From JASSUD01 sp031963005 (lineage in GTDB: Bacteria > Pseudomonadota > Gammaproteobacteria > Burkholderiales > Burkholderiaceae), in NCBI GenBank assembly GCA_031963005.1, contig JASSUL010000008.1, positions 1 to 64,000 of the forward strand: 64,000 bases of DNA, in the 5' to 3' direction. The notes under the pieces are model-generated. The model saw only the letters and a list, made by a program, of their open reading frames with translations. It was not told the DNA's origin and did not search any database. This document shows positions 17,345-25,891 of the stretch, one piece after another; positions within the stretch are counted from its first letter, which is position 1, and each line of letters starts with the position of its first letter. Made by a program: the position numbers and the translations under genes.

Positions 17345-18217
17345 TTACCGATTATTGCGCCCTGTTGCCATGGGTCGGGTTGGATCGGTGCACCATTCGC
17401 TCCAAGAGCCTGGGTACAGTGCGGCCCCATGCAAACCCGCTATATCCATTGCCAATGCGTGCAAACAAGCAGAAACGCCTGATCCGCACTGTAAGATAAC
17501 CTGTTGGGCTTGTTTTTCGCCTAATAATGCATGGAATTCATCGCGTAGTACTGCTGCTGGTTTCATATAGCCGTCTGCCGTTAAATTATCTTTAAAGCAA
17601 CGTTGAATAGCGCCTGGAATATGCCCGCCGATGGGGTCGAGTGTTTCATTCTCTCCTCGATAACGATCTGCAGAGCGTGCATCCATCAGTTGATATTCTT
17701 GAGTATGCAGATTGCGCATTACTGCGGTTACATCTACGGTATGCGTCAGCGGGGTAGAGGGAGTAAAATTCCCCGCACATGTTACTGGCTTTGTACTAAA
17801 AAGTGGAAAACCGGCTTTTTGCCAGGCTGGCATCCCTCCATCGAGCACGGCAACCGATTCATGGCCCAACCAACGCAACAACCACCAAAGCCGTGCAGCA
17901 AATACCCCGCCTTGTGCATCATAAGCAATGACTTGATGCGTATTGCACAATCCATAAGCAGCCAAATCACGGGCCAGCGTTGCACGATCGGGCAAAGGGT
18001 GCCGCCCATTTTGCCCAGTGCACGGCCCAGAAAGCACTTTCGATAGATGGATATACTGTGCTGCAGGCAGATGATAGGCATCGTAAGCAGCTTGACCCGC
18101 ATGCTCGTTGGCCAAATCGAAACGGCAATCAAAGATCATCGTGTCGTCGGGTTTACTGGCTATGCGCGCTGCAAGATTAGTGGCACTGATTAAGGTCGTA
18201 TAGCGCGTAGTAGGCAT
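17345..18217 (-). CDS. sseA: 3-mercaptopyruvate sulfurtransferase (two rhodanese domains)
   Basis: The enzyme moves sulfur from 3-mercaptopyruvate (or thiosulfate) to thiol or cyanide acceptors. It has two rhodanese domains: an inactive N-terminal one ('DTMIFDCRFDLANEHAG') and a catalytic C-terminal one whose loop 'QCGSGVSACLHAL' carries the catalytic Cys. The CGSGV(S/T) loop favours mercaptopyruvate over thiosulfate. The start is set at the internal Met of MPTTRYTTLISA (290 residues), because the 17 residues before it (from 18268) do not look like the family. The gene stands alone between recA and tRNA-His. Confidence 0.85.
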   Translation of the reverse strand: MPTTRYTTLISATNLAARIASKPDDTMIFDCRFDLANEHAGQAAYDAYHLPAAQYIHLSKVLSGPCTGQNGRHPLPDRATLARDLAAYGLCNTHQVIAYDAQGGVFAARLWWLLRWLGHESVAVLDGGMPAWQKAGFPLFSTKPVTCAGNFTPSTPLTHTVDVTAVMRNLHTQEYQLMDARSADRYRGENETLDPIGGHIPGAIQRCFKDNLTADGYMKPAAVLRDEFHALLGEKQAQQVILQCGSGVSACLHALAMDIAGLHGAALYPGSWSEWCTDPTRPMATGRNNR

Positions 18218-18504
18218 GGTCGATGTTTGTTGATGGGGTTCAAGTTTGCAGTATCCGCCAGCATGCAAAAATATAGCGCAGATTTCAATACTCCGAAGCG
18301 AGTAGGAGAAGGGCTATCTATCATCCGCATATCTTGATGATCACGATCGTTTATTACGCTGATTTTTTAAATACAGCAGATCATGAATATGGATATCAAA
18401 CGATTTGACCGTTATCGGCACTGCAAAAATGCTGGTAAATACTAGATGGCGATGTGAGCAAAAATGGACAAATATATTTTATAGTCGATAAGCTAAATCA
18501 GCTC

Positions 18505-18533
18505 TAGCAAGATTTTATTGGAAGTCGTATAAT
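18505..18533 (+). promoter_or_regulatory. Likely tRNA-His promoter
   Basis: A perfect -10 TATAAT (18528-18533) lies 51 bp before the tRNA. The -35 candidate (tagcaa, 17 bp upstream) is poor. The rest of 18269-18504 shows no gene. Confidence 0.4.
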
Positions 18534-18584
18534 CGCGTCCTTCTTATGGCTACGCAAACTTTGCAAGTCAAATGATGTCTCAGA

Positions 18585-18661
18585 GGTGACCATAGCTCAG
18601 TCGGTAGAGCCCTGGATTGTGATTCCAGTGGTCGTGGGTTCGAGTCCCATTGGTCACCCCA
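18585..18661 (+). tRNA. tRNA-His (GUG)
   Basis: This 77-nt cloverleaf includes the extra 5' G typical of tRNA-His and an encoded CCA. The anticodon loop TTGTGAT gives GUG. It marks the left border of an AT-rich accessory island. Confidence 0.96.
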
Positions 18662-19122
18662 CCTCATCAGGGTTTCAGCCCGCAAGTCGTTCTCAATAAG
18701 CAAGTCACATCAGCGCAATTCCTCCTCTGTGTTACATAAAGCCATAGCGTTAAAACTCGAGCTTCTGCTTAATAAAAGCAAGCATCTTGTTCATTCATGT
18801 TGTTTGTAGTGTCATCCAGGCCAACTTCGTGAACCGTGGCCATGCTCTTGGCTCAACCTTCTGAATCCTGTCACTTTCCATCTAATCAGTAAGCAAAAAA
18901 CTTGCTATGTTGGCCAAGGTATTTTGGATACCCTTTGCTTTCATGCCAATGATTCGCTTCTCAAACAGGCATATTAGGTAAGAGTTCGATAGGATGGTTC
19001 TTGCGTAAGCTTTATGATGACCAAAGCTATTATTAGAAAAATGGATCCAACAGGGCTCTAGCTAGTAAGCAAGTTGCGGCGTTATGAAGTACGCCGTTTT
19101 ATCTGCTTTCAATCAAGCGGTA
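18662..19122. other. Gene-free stretch after tRNA-His
   Basis: No intact gene is present. Short interrupted frames on the plus strand (around 18950-19120) may be the decayed upstream part of the transposase whose end is recognisable at 19126-19290, but I cannot prove this by eye. Confidence 0.4.
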
Positions 19123-19125
19123 TGA

Positions 19126-19290
19126 CTCCATCGCTATCTTATAGAAACCGTCTTTCATGAATTGAAAAATCGGTGTCAGATTGAGCCGTGCTATCGCTTC
19201 GCCATTAATTTTGCCTTTTATCTAATCCTCATTTCTTACTATCTCTTAATTATTTTTCTCTATTATATTGCAGAAGAATATCAAATATAA
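19126..19290 (+). pseudogene. IS982-type transposase, C-terminal remnant
   Basis: The frame between TGA (19123) and TAA (19288-19290) reads 'LIETVFHELKNRCQIEPCYR' and then FAINFAFYLI. This matches the C-terminal block of IS982-family DDE transposases ('IE.V.D.LKN..QIEHSRHRS..NF..NL'), although the His-Ser-Arg-His part is eroded. There is no start and the upstream part is full of stops. It is a dead insertion sequence near tRNA-His. Confidence 0.55.
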
Positions 19291-19553
19291 CCTCATTATT
19301 TATTCAAATAAATTATTTTTTCTTAATGCTTCACAGTCATTTTTCTCTCTTGTATTGTAGAAAAATGTCAAATGTAACCTAATTTTAATTCAAGTAAATT
19401 ACGGCACAGCGCTTTAGCTTAACTCAGTAATGATTAAGACAATATGCGATTTAAGCGCAAGCTTTCATTTCATGAAAATATGAAGCAGTGCACGAGAATT
19501 CGCATTGGAATAGCGTATTCAATTAATTTGCTAATAAAAATAAGGAAATAAAT

Positions 19554-20006
19554 ATGGGACAAGTTGGTTCACGTATGGTTACTTTAAGTCCAACCTATCC
19601 AGCGGTTAGGGCGCCATTAACTGAGGTATTCAAAACTCAGATTGCTGATGAAGTGAAAAGAGGTCAAAAAATATCGGAGTTAAGCCAATCTCTTAGCTAT
19701 GCATCAAAAGCTTACGATTATTATTCTACTTATTCTGGAAATAAAACTTTTTTCGCTCATGTTATGAGATATTTTGCTCTTGATGAAGGAGACGATATCA
19801 ATAAACAATTGGCTAGACTCGGTGTTTCCAGTGTATCGATAGAATATAATAATGTAGAAGCAAGTATGCGAGATAAAAGCTCGTTGAAAGGTCAGATAGC
19901 GACTTTTGCATTTGGCTTCAAAATTTTTGGGCACTTTGTTACATGGTTTATCAAACTCTTTATAGATCCACTCACGCCGCCTAAGCAAGCGCGCTATGTG
20001 GCTTAA
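19554..20006 (+). CDS. Hypothetical protein with C-terminal hydrophobic segment
   Basis: The protein has 150 residues, with an ATG preceded by AAGGAAA (19541-19547). The N-terminal two thirds are hydrophilic and helical. Residues ~115-137 ('IATFAFGFKIFGHFVTWFIK') form a possible membrane segment. It is not recognised. It is the first of three AT-rich, Lys/Asn-rich genes in this island, all on the plus strand with long gaps between them, as if each had its own promoter. Confidence 0.65.
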   Translation: MGQVGSRMVTLSPTYPAVRAPLTEVFKTQIADEVKRGQKISELSQSLSYASKAYDYYSTYSGNKTFFAHVMRYFALDEGDDINKQLARLGVSSVSIEYNNVEASMRDKSSLKGQIATFAFGFKIFGHFVTWFIKLFIDPLTPPKQARYVA

Positions 20007-20522
20007 TGCTACTGCTTAAAAGCAGAGCAGTTTTTTATTATTATGCGGGAAAGCGCTGAGCGGAAGCGTATCTGGTATGTTTTATTAATATAGAAAGATA
20101 CCTCTCTTAGTATTTTCCCGTTCCTTATATACCTATATACATATATATCGTTTAGTAGCGCGATCATTATAGTATTAAAATCATGTCGCTTGCGATACAT
20201 ATATCTCATTCAATCAAGCATCATTCTCAAAATTCACTCATCAATTGTTTGCATAGTCTCTTTGATTATCACCTCAATCCTTATATCTCAATATTATTCA
20301 AATTAGACTGTATTAAATCAGTTTTTTCTTAAATAAATTATTAATAATTTGAATTGAAATGCCAATTTAAGTTGGTAAATAATATTAAGTTGTGCAAAAG
20401 CACATATTTGATTGCACAGTCCTGCGTAAAATTAATCGATGTATCTAATGATGTGGCGTTTAATAAAACTAGGAAAATATATACTTTTTCAAATATTTTT
20501 AATATAAAAAAAGATAATTATT
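20007..20522. other. AT-rich intergenic region
   Basis: About 515 bp with no credible gene on either strand. Short frames lack ribosome sites and resemble nothing. It probably holds the promoter of the gene at 20523, but no clear -35/-10 pair could be picked. Confidence 0.5.
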
Positions 20523-21599
20523 ATGAATGGCTTAGAGTTTCATAGCAAAACACCAGTGATCTTATCTCAGATAAATTCTGCTGCTTTGCAGCATCAGAAT
20601 ATGACTTTAAGTCAGTCTGTTCCAGATGATTTATCGACCCATGAATTATTGCCAATGGAAGGTGCAGTACCTGTTTTTCAACCTGCACTAATGCTCAATG
20701 CTTATCTTCAACAGCAAGAAGCCAGGCAATATATTTTCTCTGAGCCATCTATGCTGCAGAATCAACAGTTTTTTGATATTCCACTATCATTGCAATCCAA
20801 TTTTGAAGTAGGATCGTTATCAGATAATAAAGAAAAAAATTATATATCTGAATTATCAGTAGAGAGAAAATTGGAGCTTGACAATTTAATACAAGAACAA
20901 TTAATGTTTTCGTTTTTAAATTTTGATAATAATGAAGTGGCACAATTTGTGACGCCAGAAAATTTTAATAATCAAAATAATTCATCTACAGAAAAATTAT
21001 TTTATTCTTCAATGGATGCATCAAAAAATCAATCGAATGTAGATGGGCGAGCTATGCTTTTATTAGAAAAAGCTTTTTGCCCTTTTGAAAATGATATTAG
21101 TTTTAGTATGGAAAATAATTTAAAATTATCTACTTTGACGAATGATAAAAAAAGAAAAACATTAAATAAAAAAAATATTTCATATAAGATTTTGTCAAAG
21201 AAATATATAAACGAGAAGCATGATGAATGGAAAGGATTGAAAGGGCACGAGAAAAGAGCAAATATTGCGGAGATAGAAAGAACCCTTCCTAAAGAAGTAA
21301 TAGATTCTATATTTGATGAATTTGAAAGATCTAATGTAAGAACAAGTATAAATAATAATTATTTTTCAAATAAAAATGAAGGTGATTCACCTTTCATAAT
21401 TTCAAGGAGAATAGTTCAGGCTGTAATTTCCGCAAGGAAAGATTATATTATTAAAAATTATGATGCTTTAATTAGTAAAAGACCAATGACTAAAAAAGAA
21501 AAAGATGAAATATTAGAAAGATTGTCGAGAAGAGGATGCGCAAGAAAAGTGAATGTATGTTCAGAATTTAAAATAAATAATATTAATTATATGAAATAA
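20523..21599 (+). CDS. Hypothetical protein, AT-rich, unknown function
   Basis: The protein has 358 residues. The N-terminal ~100 residues are Gln/Ser/Pro-rich. The middle ('DKKRKTLNKKNISYKILSKK') is strongly basic and could serve as a nuclear-localisation-like patch if the protein were delivered to a eukaryotic host. The C-terminal ~150 residues are a charged helical domain ending in 'RRGCARKVNVCSEFK'. No known domain is recognised. Composition and neighbourhood suggest a horizontally acquired or host-interaction gene. Confidence 0.65.
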   Translation: MNGLEFHSKTPVILSQINSAALQHQNMTLSQSVPDDLSTHELLPMEGAVPVFQPALMLNAYLQQQEARQYIFSEPSMLQNQQFFDIPLSLQSNFEVGSLSDNKEKNYISELSVERKLELDNLIQEQLMFSFLNFDNNEVAQFVTPENFNNQNNSSTEKLFYSSMDASKNQSNVDGRAMLLLEKAFCPFENDISFSMENNLKLSTLTNDKKRKTLNKKNISYKILSKKYINEKHDEWKGLKGHEKRANIAEIERTLPKEVIDSIFDEFERSNVRTSINNNYFSNKNEGDSPFIISRRIVQAVISARKDYIIKNYDALISKRPMTKKEKDEILERLSRRGCARKVNVCSEFKINNINYMK

Positions 21600-22161
21600 A
21601 AAGCTGATTTTTATGCCTTAGTAGTCAATTTTTCTGGAGAAAAATAAAAATGGGAAAACTAGATTTTTAGTACGCTTAACTTTTTGGGCAGTCTAGTTAA
21701 ATAAGGCAAAAGTATTTATGTAGCTCGTATCATCCTATATGAGGGTTAATGATAAAGATATTTTTTTGTCATAATTTATGAGTAGCATATCAGAAATAAT
21801 TTCAGTGTAGTTTTAGATTAAATAATCCGAATATATCAGACCTAGTGCATCAGCAATATAGTTATGATTGATTTAAGAGGAAGTGCGCTGAAAATGATTA
21901 TAGATATTCATATCGTATAGGTCATATTAATGCGGTAAGAAATTCTATATAACTTATGAAAGCACTTTTTTTATAATCTAAGAAGTCAGGAAAAATATGT
22001 CCTGTAAAATGATTTACTAATGATTTGTTTGTCTATGCTTCAAAATGTTTTATAGTGTTTTTAAAAAAATATCTAATACTGTAAATTATCATATAGGTAT
22101 GTAAACACACAATTTTTTTGAAGAAGATAAGCAATTTTTTTATTCAAAACGCCACGTAAAA
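21600..22161. other. AT-rich intergenic region
   Basis: About 560 bp without a supportable gene. It contains only short interrupted frames and weak inverted repeats. Confidence 0.5.
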
Positions 22162-23604
22162 ATGACCTTTCTTTTATTAAGCCCATCGATACAGCCATTA
22201 TTTCAATATATCAGTAAGCGTATTGATTTATCTACAAATCCTCAGGAGCCTAAAAAATTATTATTAACGCTTCCTGAAGATATATTAATACATATTGCGG
22301 AAAAATTACTTCCAGGCTCTAATTCGGATAATAATTGGATTGAAAATGTAAAAAATTTTCAATATACATGCAAAACTTTTTTTAGAATAGGGTTTGTGAT
22401 TAGGAATTTATTTTTCTTTCCGTTTTTTAATTTTAAAACAGAAAATAAAAGCGTTGCAAATATAAAGGTGGTGGATGTCTGGTTTAGTAATAATAAAAGG
22501 AAACAGAATAAAAAAATTTGTTTGCAATTAGATACCTTAATGATGCTCCATTATGTCAAGCCTTTTGATATATATTCCACTTTTCTTTTTTTGCAATATG
22601 GACATAAAGAAAATTTGTCTTTAGATATGTTGGTGAAACTTGGGGCATTAGAGGAAAAAGATATAAGTGAAGCTGAATTTAGTGCAGTTCAAGAAAAATA
22701 TTTATCTTCATCATCTTCATTTTGGAGTATTTTGAAAGAAAAGCCAGATTTCAATTTTTTCAAGAAAATACCAGATGATTTATTGAGGATAAATAATTAT
22801 GAAATGATTTCTAGGGCGGTTAGGGAAAATAATAGTGAGTTTGATAATATTGTTAAAAGTAAAATATGCCTTAATTATCAAAATCCCTGTACCAATGAAG
22901 AGCCTTTTATAGAAGCGATATCTAAACCTGCCGCTATGGATGTAGTACGTGCTCTGTATCCTCATATAGATGCCCATGCTTGTAGTTTTAGAGGTGAAAA
23001 TGCAATACATGCAGCGGCAAAAAAAGGGAATCTAGAAGCGCTGACCTTCCTTTATGAAAAAGGGATAGATTATAAGAAAAAAAATTATGATGGACATAGT
23101 CCCATTTTTTTATCTGTATTCAATGGGCATTTTCAATTTGCAAATCAACTAGTTGCATATGGTCAATCAGTAAATGCTTTGGATAAAGAAGGTAATACTA
23201 TTTTGATGGCGGCTGTTGATCAATGTAGTGTTTTTCATTTAAATGAGTCTTATGATTATTTGATTAAGTTAGGCATGCCTGTGGATGCTGTAAATGAAGA
23301 TAAAAGGAATATATTCCATATTTTATTTGAAAGTAAAAATTTTGAACAATTTGCTGATATTGCAGTAATGTTTTATAATAATGGATTAAGTTATATAAAA
23401 TCGGATTTGCAAGATAGTTGGTGTTATAAAGAAAGTATAATATTTACAGAGATGGCAAATTTTGTACAAAAAATAATTTCAAGATATAAACATCTTATTC
23501 ATAAAAAAGATATTTATGGTGTCAGTCCATTTGAATTTTTGAAGGAAAACTTTGATAAAAAAATGGTATATTTAATTGAAAATAGTTTTACTAGGCCTAT
23601 ATAA
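22162..23604 (+). CDS. F-box and ankyrin-repeat protein
   Basis: The protein has 480 residues. An F-box-like segment lies at about 33-75 ('LLLTLPEDILIHIAEKLL', then 'FQYTCKTFFRIG'). Ankyrin repeats follow from about residue 270: 'ENAIHAAAKKGNLEALTFLY', 'DGHSPIFLSVFNGHFQFANQ' and 'EGNTILMAAVDQ', with further weak repeats to ~460. F-box proteins bind Skp1 in eukaryotic SCF ubiquitin ligases while ankyrin repeats bind the target. Bacteria have no such system, so the natural reading is an effector that redirects host ubiquitination. No signal peptide is visible. The gene is very AT-rich, unlike the housekeeping genes beside it. Confidence 0.82.
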   Translation: MTFLLLSPSIQPLFQYISKRIDLSTNPQEPKKLLLTLPEDILIHIAEKLLPGSNSDNNWIENVKNFQYTCKTFFRIGFVIRNLFFFPFFNFKTENKSVANIKVVDVWFSNNKRKQNKKICLQLDTLMMLHYVKPFDIYSTFLFLQYGHKENLSLDMLVKLGALEEKDISEAEFSAVQEKYLSSSSSFWSILKEKPDFNFFKKIPDDLLRINNYEMISRAVRENNSEFDNIVKSKICLNYQNPCTNEEPFIEAISKPAAMDVVRALYPHIDAHACSFRGENAIHAAAKKGNLEALTFLYEKGIDYKKKNYDGHSPIFLSVFNGHFQFANQLVAYGQSVNALDKEGNTILMAAVDQCSVFHLNESYDYLIKLGMPVDAVNEDKRNIFHILFESKNFEQFADIAVMFYNNGLSYIKSDLQDSWCYKESIIFTEMANFVQKIISRYKHLIHKKDIYGVSPFEFLKENFDKKMVYLIENSFTRPI

Positions 23605-23622
23605 AATATTTCATAAGTAAGT

Positions 23623-23674
23623 GATTTTCAGGGTTACGCTGAGCGGCTTTATGATTAGCGTAACCCTGAAAATC
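23623..23674. terminator. Strong inverted repeat between convergent genes
   Basis: A perfect 18-bp stem (gattttcagggttacgct and complement) with a 16-nt loop lies between the F-box/ankyrin gene and the convergent ubiH-like gene. It probably ends transcription from both sides. Confidence 0.75.
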
Positions 23675-23743
23675 TGTACTACTGTGGCTTGATTTCGGCG
23701 AATGTGCGGTTGATATTGGTATCACTGCAGATTTTCATGCTCT

Positions 23744-25015
23744 TTATCGACTTCCATAAATCATTTGATTGGCAAAAGCCTTTTTTAGTGGTGATAAATG
23801 ATCTAGCAGCAATAGGTTGGCGCTATGAAGAGCGGAAAGAGGAAATAGGCAAGTAGGAAAGTGTGTCGAAGGTATAAAAGCTTTTGCTAAAAAGTGGGTA
23901 ATGCGCAGCGTCATTTCTCGATCAGGTTGACGATGTTTCGCAAAAGCGGTGAGTGCTTCCGGAGTTGGGCCTACCCGCAAGCTTTGCGCTAGCGTCCAGG
24001 CGTCACGCAAACCTAAATTTAGGCCTTGGCCGGCGACGGGGTGAAGCATCTGGGCGGCGTTGCCGATGATGGCGATGCGTTTGCTGGCTAAAGTGCGCTG
24101 TTTTTGTAAGGTCAAAGGAAAGGTCGTGCGATGGGTGATGCTTAGAAAAGCCCCCATGCGGCCGCCAAAAATGGCCTCCAATTCTGTAAGGAGTTGTTCA
24201 GGAGGTGCTTGGAGTCTTCGCTTGGCAGTTTCTGGGGCGCTGCACCATACTAAAGCATAGTCTGCTTCATTTAATCCTCCTAGCGGCAGAAGGGCGAGTG
24301 GACCTTCTCGAGTAAATCGTTCCCAAGCAGTATAAGGTTGAGGGGCGCTCACACGTACGATGCCAATAAGGGCCGTTTGATGATAATCGTGCGTGTATCT
24401 GTGCGCAATAGAAGAAGAGGGGGCGTGCTCTGCCACAGAGGAAGGTGCCGGTGCGGGCCCTGTTGCGGATAATACCGGCGCATTGCCTTCTGCATAAATG
24501 AGTAAGCGGGTACGTATCGAAGAGGGGGCAGTTTGTGGCGACGAGGAATTGTACGTAAGTGCGGTTAAGGGGAGGGTGATACCTTGTTCATCTTGTATAG
24601 GCAGGCCTGCTGCCATAGGAAGCCATCCCGGCAGATGAGTGCCAATATGGGCTTGGGCAGAGTTGCCTAGTGCGTGGAGTAAGGCACTGTAACGGACTAC
24701 ATATCCTAGTGCTGGGAGGGCGCAATCTTTGCGGTCGATGATGGCACGGCCAAAGTGGCGATGTTGTGATATCTGGATACGATGGATAGGGGTAGCCTGT
24801 GTAGGCCACGCCGAATTTAATAATATTCGACTGCCATGAGAGAGCGCTATGGCGCGGGGATCTTCTGTATCTATGGGCACATGGGCTCGCTGTGGCCCAA
24901 TCAGCGCTAAGCGTAATTGGCGCGTGGATCCACGTTGTGCTAGTGCAGTAACCAATGCGCACGCTACAGGGCCTGTGCCGACAATCGCAAGATCACAATC
25001 GAATGTAGTGCGCAT
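23744..25015 (-). CDS. UbiH/UbiF-family FAD-dependent monooxygenase
   Basis: This is a flavoprotein hydroxylase of the ubiquinone ring-hydroxylase family (membrane-associated, uses NADPH and oxygen). Of its 423 residues, the N-terminal FAD-binding fold is 'CDLAIVGTGPVACALVTAL'. The last glycine of the usual GxGxxG is Ala, a mild departure. The family block 'GNAAQMLHPVAGQGLNLGLR' followed by DAWTLA sits at about 315-340. An Ala/Pro/Ser-rich stretch near 190-205 is poorly conserved. Burkholderia carry a UbiH-like gene (often called ubiquinone biosynthesis hydroxylase) of this kind. Exact ring position is not decidable here. It follows hisB on the same strand with a 78-bp gap. Confidence 0.82.
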   Translation of the reverse strand: MRTTFDCDLAIVGTGPVACALVTALAQRGSTRQLRLALIGPQRAHVPIDTEDPRAIALSHGSRILLNSAWPTQATPIHRIQISQHRHFGRAIIDRKDCALPALGYVVRYSALLHALGNSAQAHIGTHLPGWLPMAAGLPIQDEQGITLPLTALTYNSSSPQTAPSSIRTRLLIYAEGNAPVLSATGPAPAPSSVAEHAPSSSIAHRYTHDYHQTALIGIVRVSAPQPYTAWERFTREGPLALLPLGGLNEADYALVWCSAPETAKRRLQAPPEQLLTELEAIFGGRMGAFLSITHRTTFPLTLQKQRTLASKRIAIIGNAAQMLHPVAGQGLNLGLRDAWTLAQSLRVGPTPEALTAFAKHRQPDREMTLRITHFLAKAFIPSTHFPTCLFPLSALHSANLLLLDHLSPLKKAFANQMIYGSR

Positions 25016-25093
25016 GGTTATCCCCTCTTAGGGTTGGTATTTGAGCGGTTGTGCAAGCATCTGCGTGCATATTCTTAGCACGCGTATTGTGCT

Positions 25094-25705
25094 TTATAGG
25101 CTGCCCTTGGTTGAGGGAATAGCATGTGCTGCTCTATCATCTCTTTCAATCGCCATGCGCAGGGCTTTGCCAAAGGCTTTAAAGACCGTCTCTGCTTGGT
25201 GATGTGCGTTATTCCCTCGCAAATTGTCAATATGTAGGGTGAGTGCGGCATGATTGACAAAACCTCGGAAGAATTCCACTAAGAGATCCACATCAAATTG
25301 GCCAATGCGCGCACGTGTAAAGGGCACATGAAAAGACAAGCCTGGGCGCCCTGAAAGATCAACGACCACTCGTGAGAGTGCTTCATCTAATGGGATATAC
25401 GCATGGCCATAGCGCTGTATTCCGCGTTTGTCGCCTAGCGCTTGGGAAAAGGCTTGCCCGAATGTGATGCCTACATCTTCAACCGTATGATGATCATCAA
25501 TATGCACGTCTCCTTGAGCCGCAATATGGAGATCGATAAGGCTGTGCCGCGCAATTTGATCCAGCATATGATCTAGAAAGGGGACCCCTGTTTCTAACGT
25601 ACGCTGACCAGAGCCGTCTAAATTCAGGGTGATCGTGACGTGTGTTTCGCTGGTTGTACGTGTGATTTGGGCAGAGCGCGATTGAGGCAGATCGTCATCC
25701 AACAT
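25094..25705 (-). CDS. hisB: Imidazoleglycerol-phosphate dehydratase
   Basis: This is the sixth step of histidine synthesis (imidazoleglycerol phosphate to imidazole acetol phosphate). The metal-binding motifs are both present: 'DDHHTVEDVGI' and 'LRGNNAHHQAETVFKAFGKA'. The start is set at ATG 25705 (203 residues, MLDDDLPQSRSAQITRTTSE), close to the family length. The frame stays open to 25798, but that part lies in a hairpin repeat and is not family-like. It is the monofunctional form, without the phosphatase domain of E. coli. In Burkholderia it sits in a long his operon. Here no other his gene is adjacent. Confidence 0.9.
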   Translation of the reverse strand: MLDDDLPQSRSAQITRTTSETHVTITLNLDGSGQRTLETGVPFLDHMLDQIARHSLIDLHIAAQGDVHIDDHHTVEDVGITFGQAFSQALGDKRGIQRYGHAYIPLDEALSRVVVDLSGRPGLSFHVPFTRARIGQFDVDLLVEFFRGFVNHAALTLHIDNLRGNNAHHQAETVFKAFGKALRMAIERDDRAAHAIPSTKGSL

Positions 25706-25782
25706 ATGCGAGAAAGTCCATGGCAGCAGGTCAAAAAAGAAAAGGTCAAGTAGGGCGATCAGCAGGGGGTGCTGGTATTCAT

Positions 25783-25883
25783 TAGACCTTTTTCGCAACC
25801 CCGCCGCGGCGTTATTCCTTCTTGCCGTACAGTTGTACTGGCATCAAAGGAATTCCTTGCTACGGGGCTGCGGAAAAGGTCTA
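25783..25883. repeat. Long-hairpin repeat element, copy B
   Basis: Outer arms tagacctttt..cgcaacccc and ggggctgcg..aaaaggtcta pair, with small bulges. The core between them (gcggcgttattccttcttgc... and ..attccttgctacgg) is shared with the element at 13446-13545. It lies between degS-like and hisB and may also work as a terminator or processing site for the upstream gene. The arms differ from copy A yet still pair, so the hairpin itself seems to be kept. Confidence 0.72.
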
Positions 25884-25891
25884 TTTTTGGA

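Noticed and set aside
25706..25798. N-terminal extension of hisB (31 residues)
   Set aside because: The extension is coded partly by the hairpin repeat, is hydrophobic and is absent from the enzyme family.
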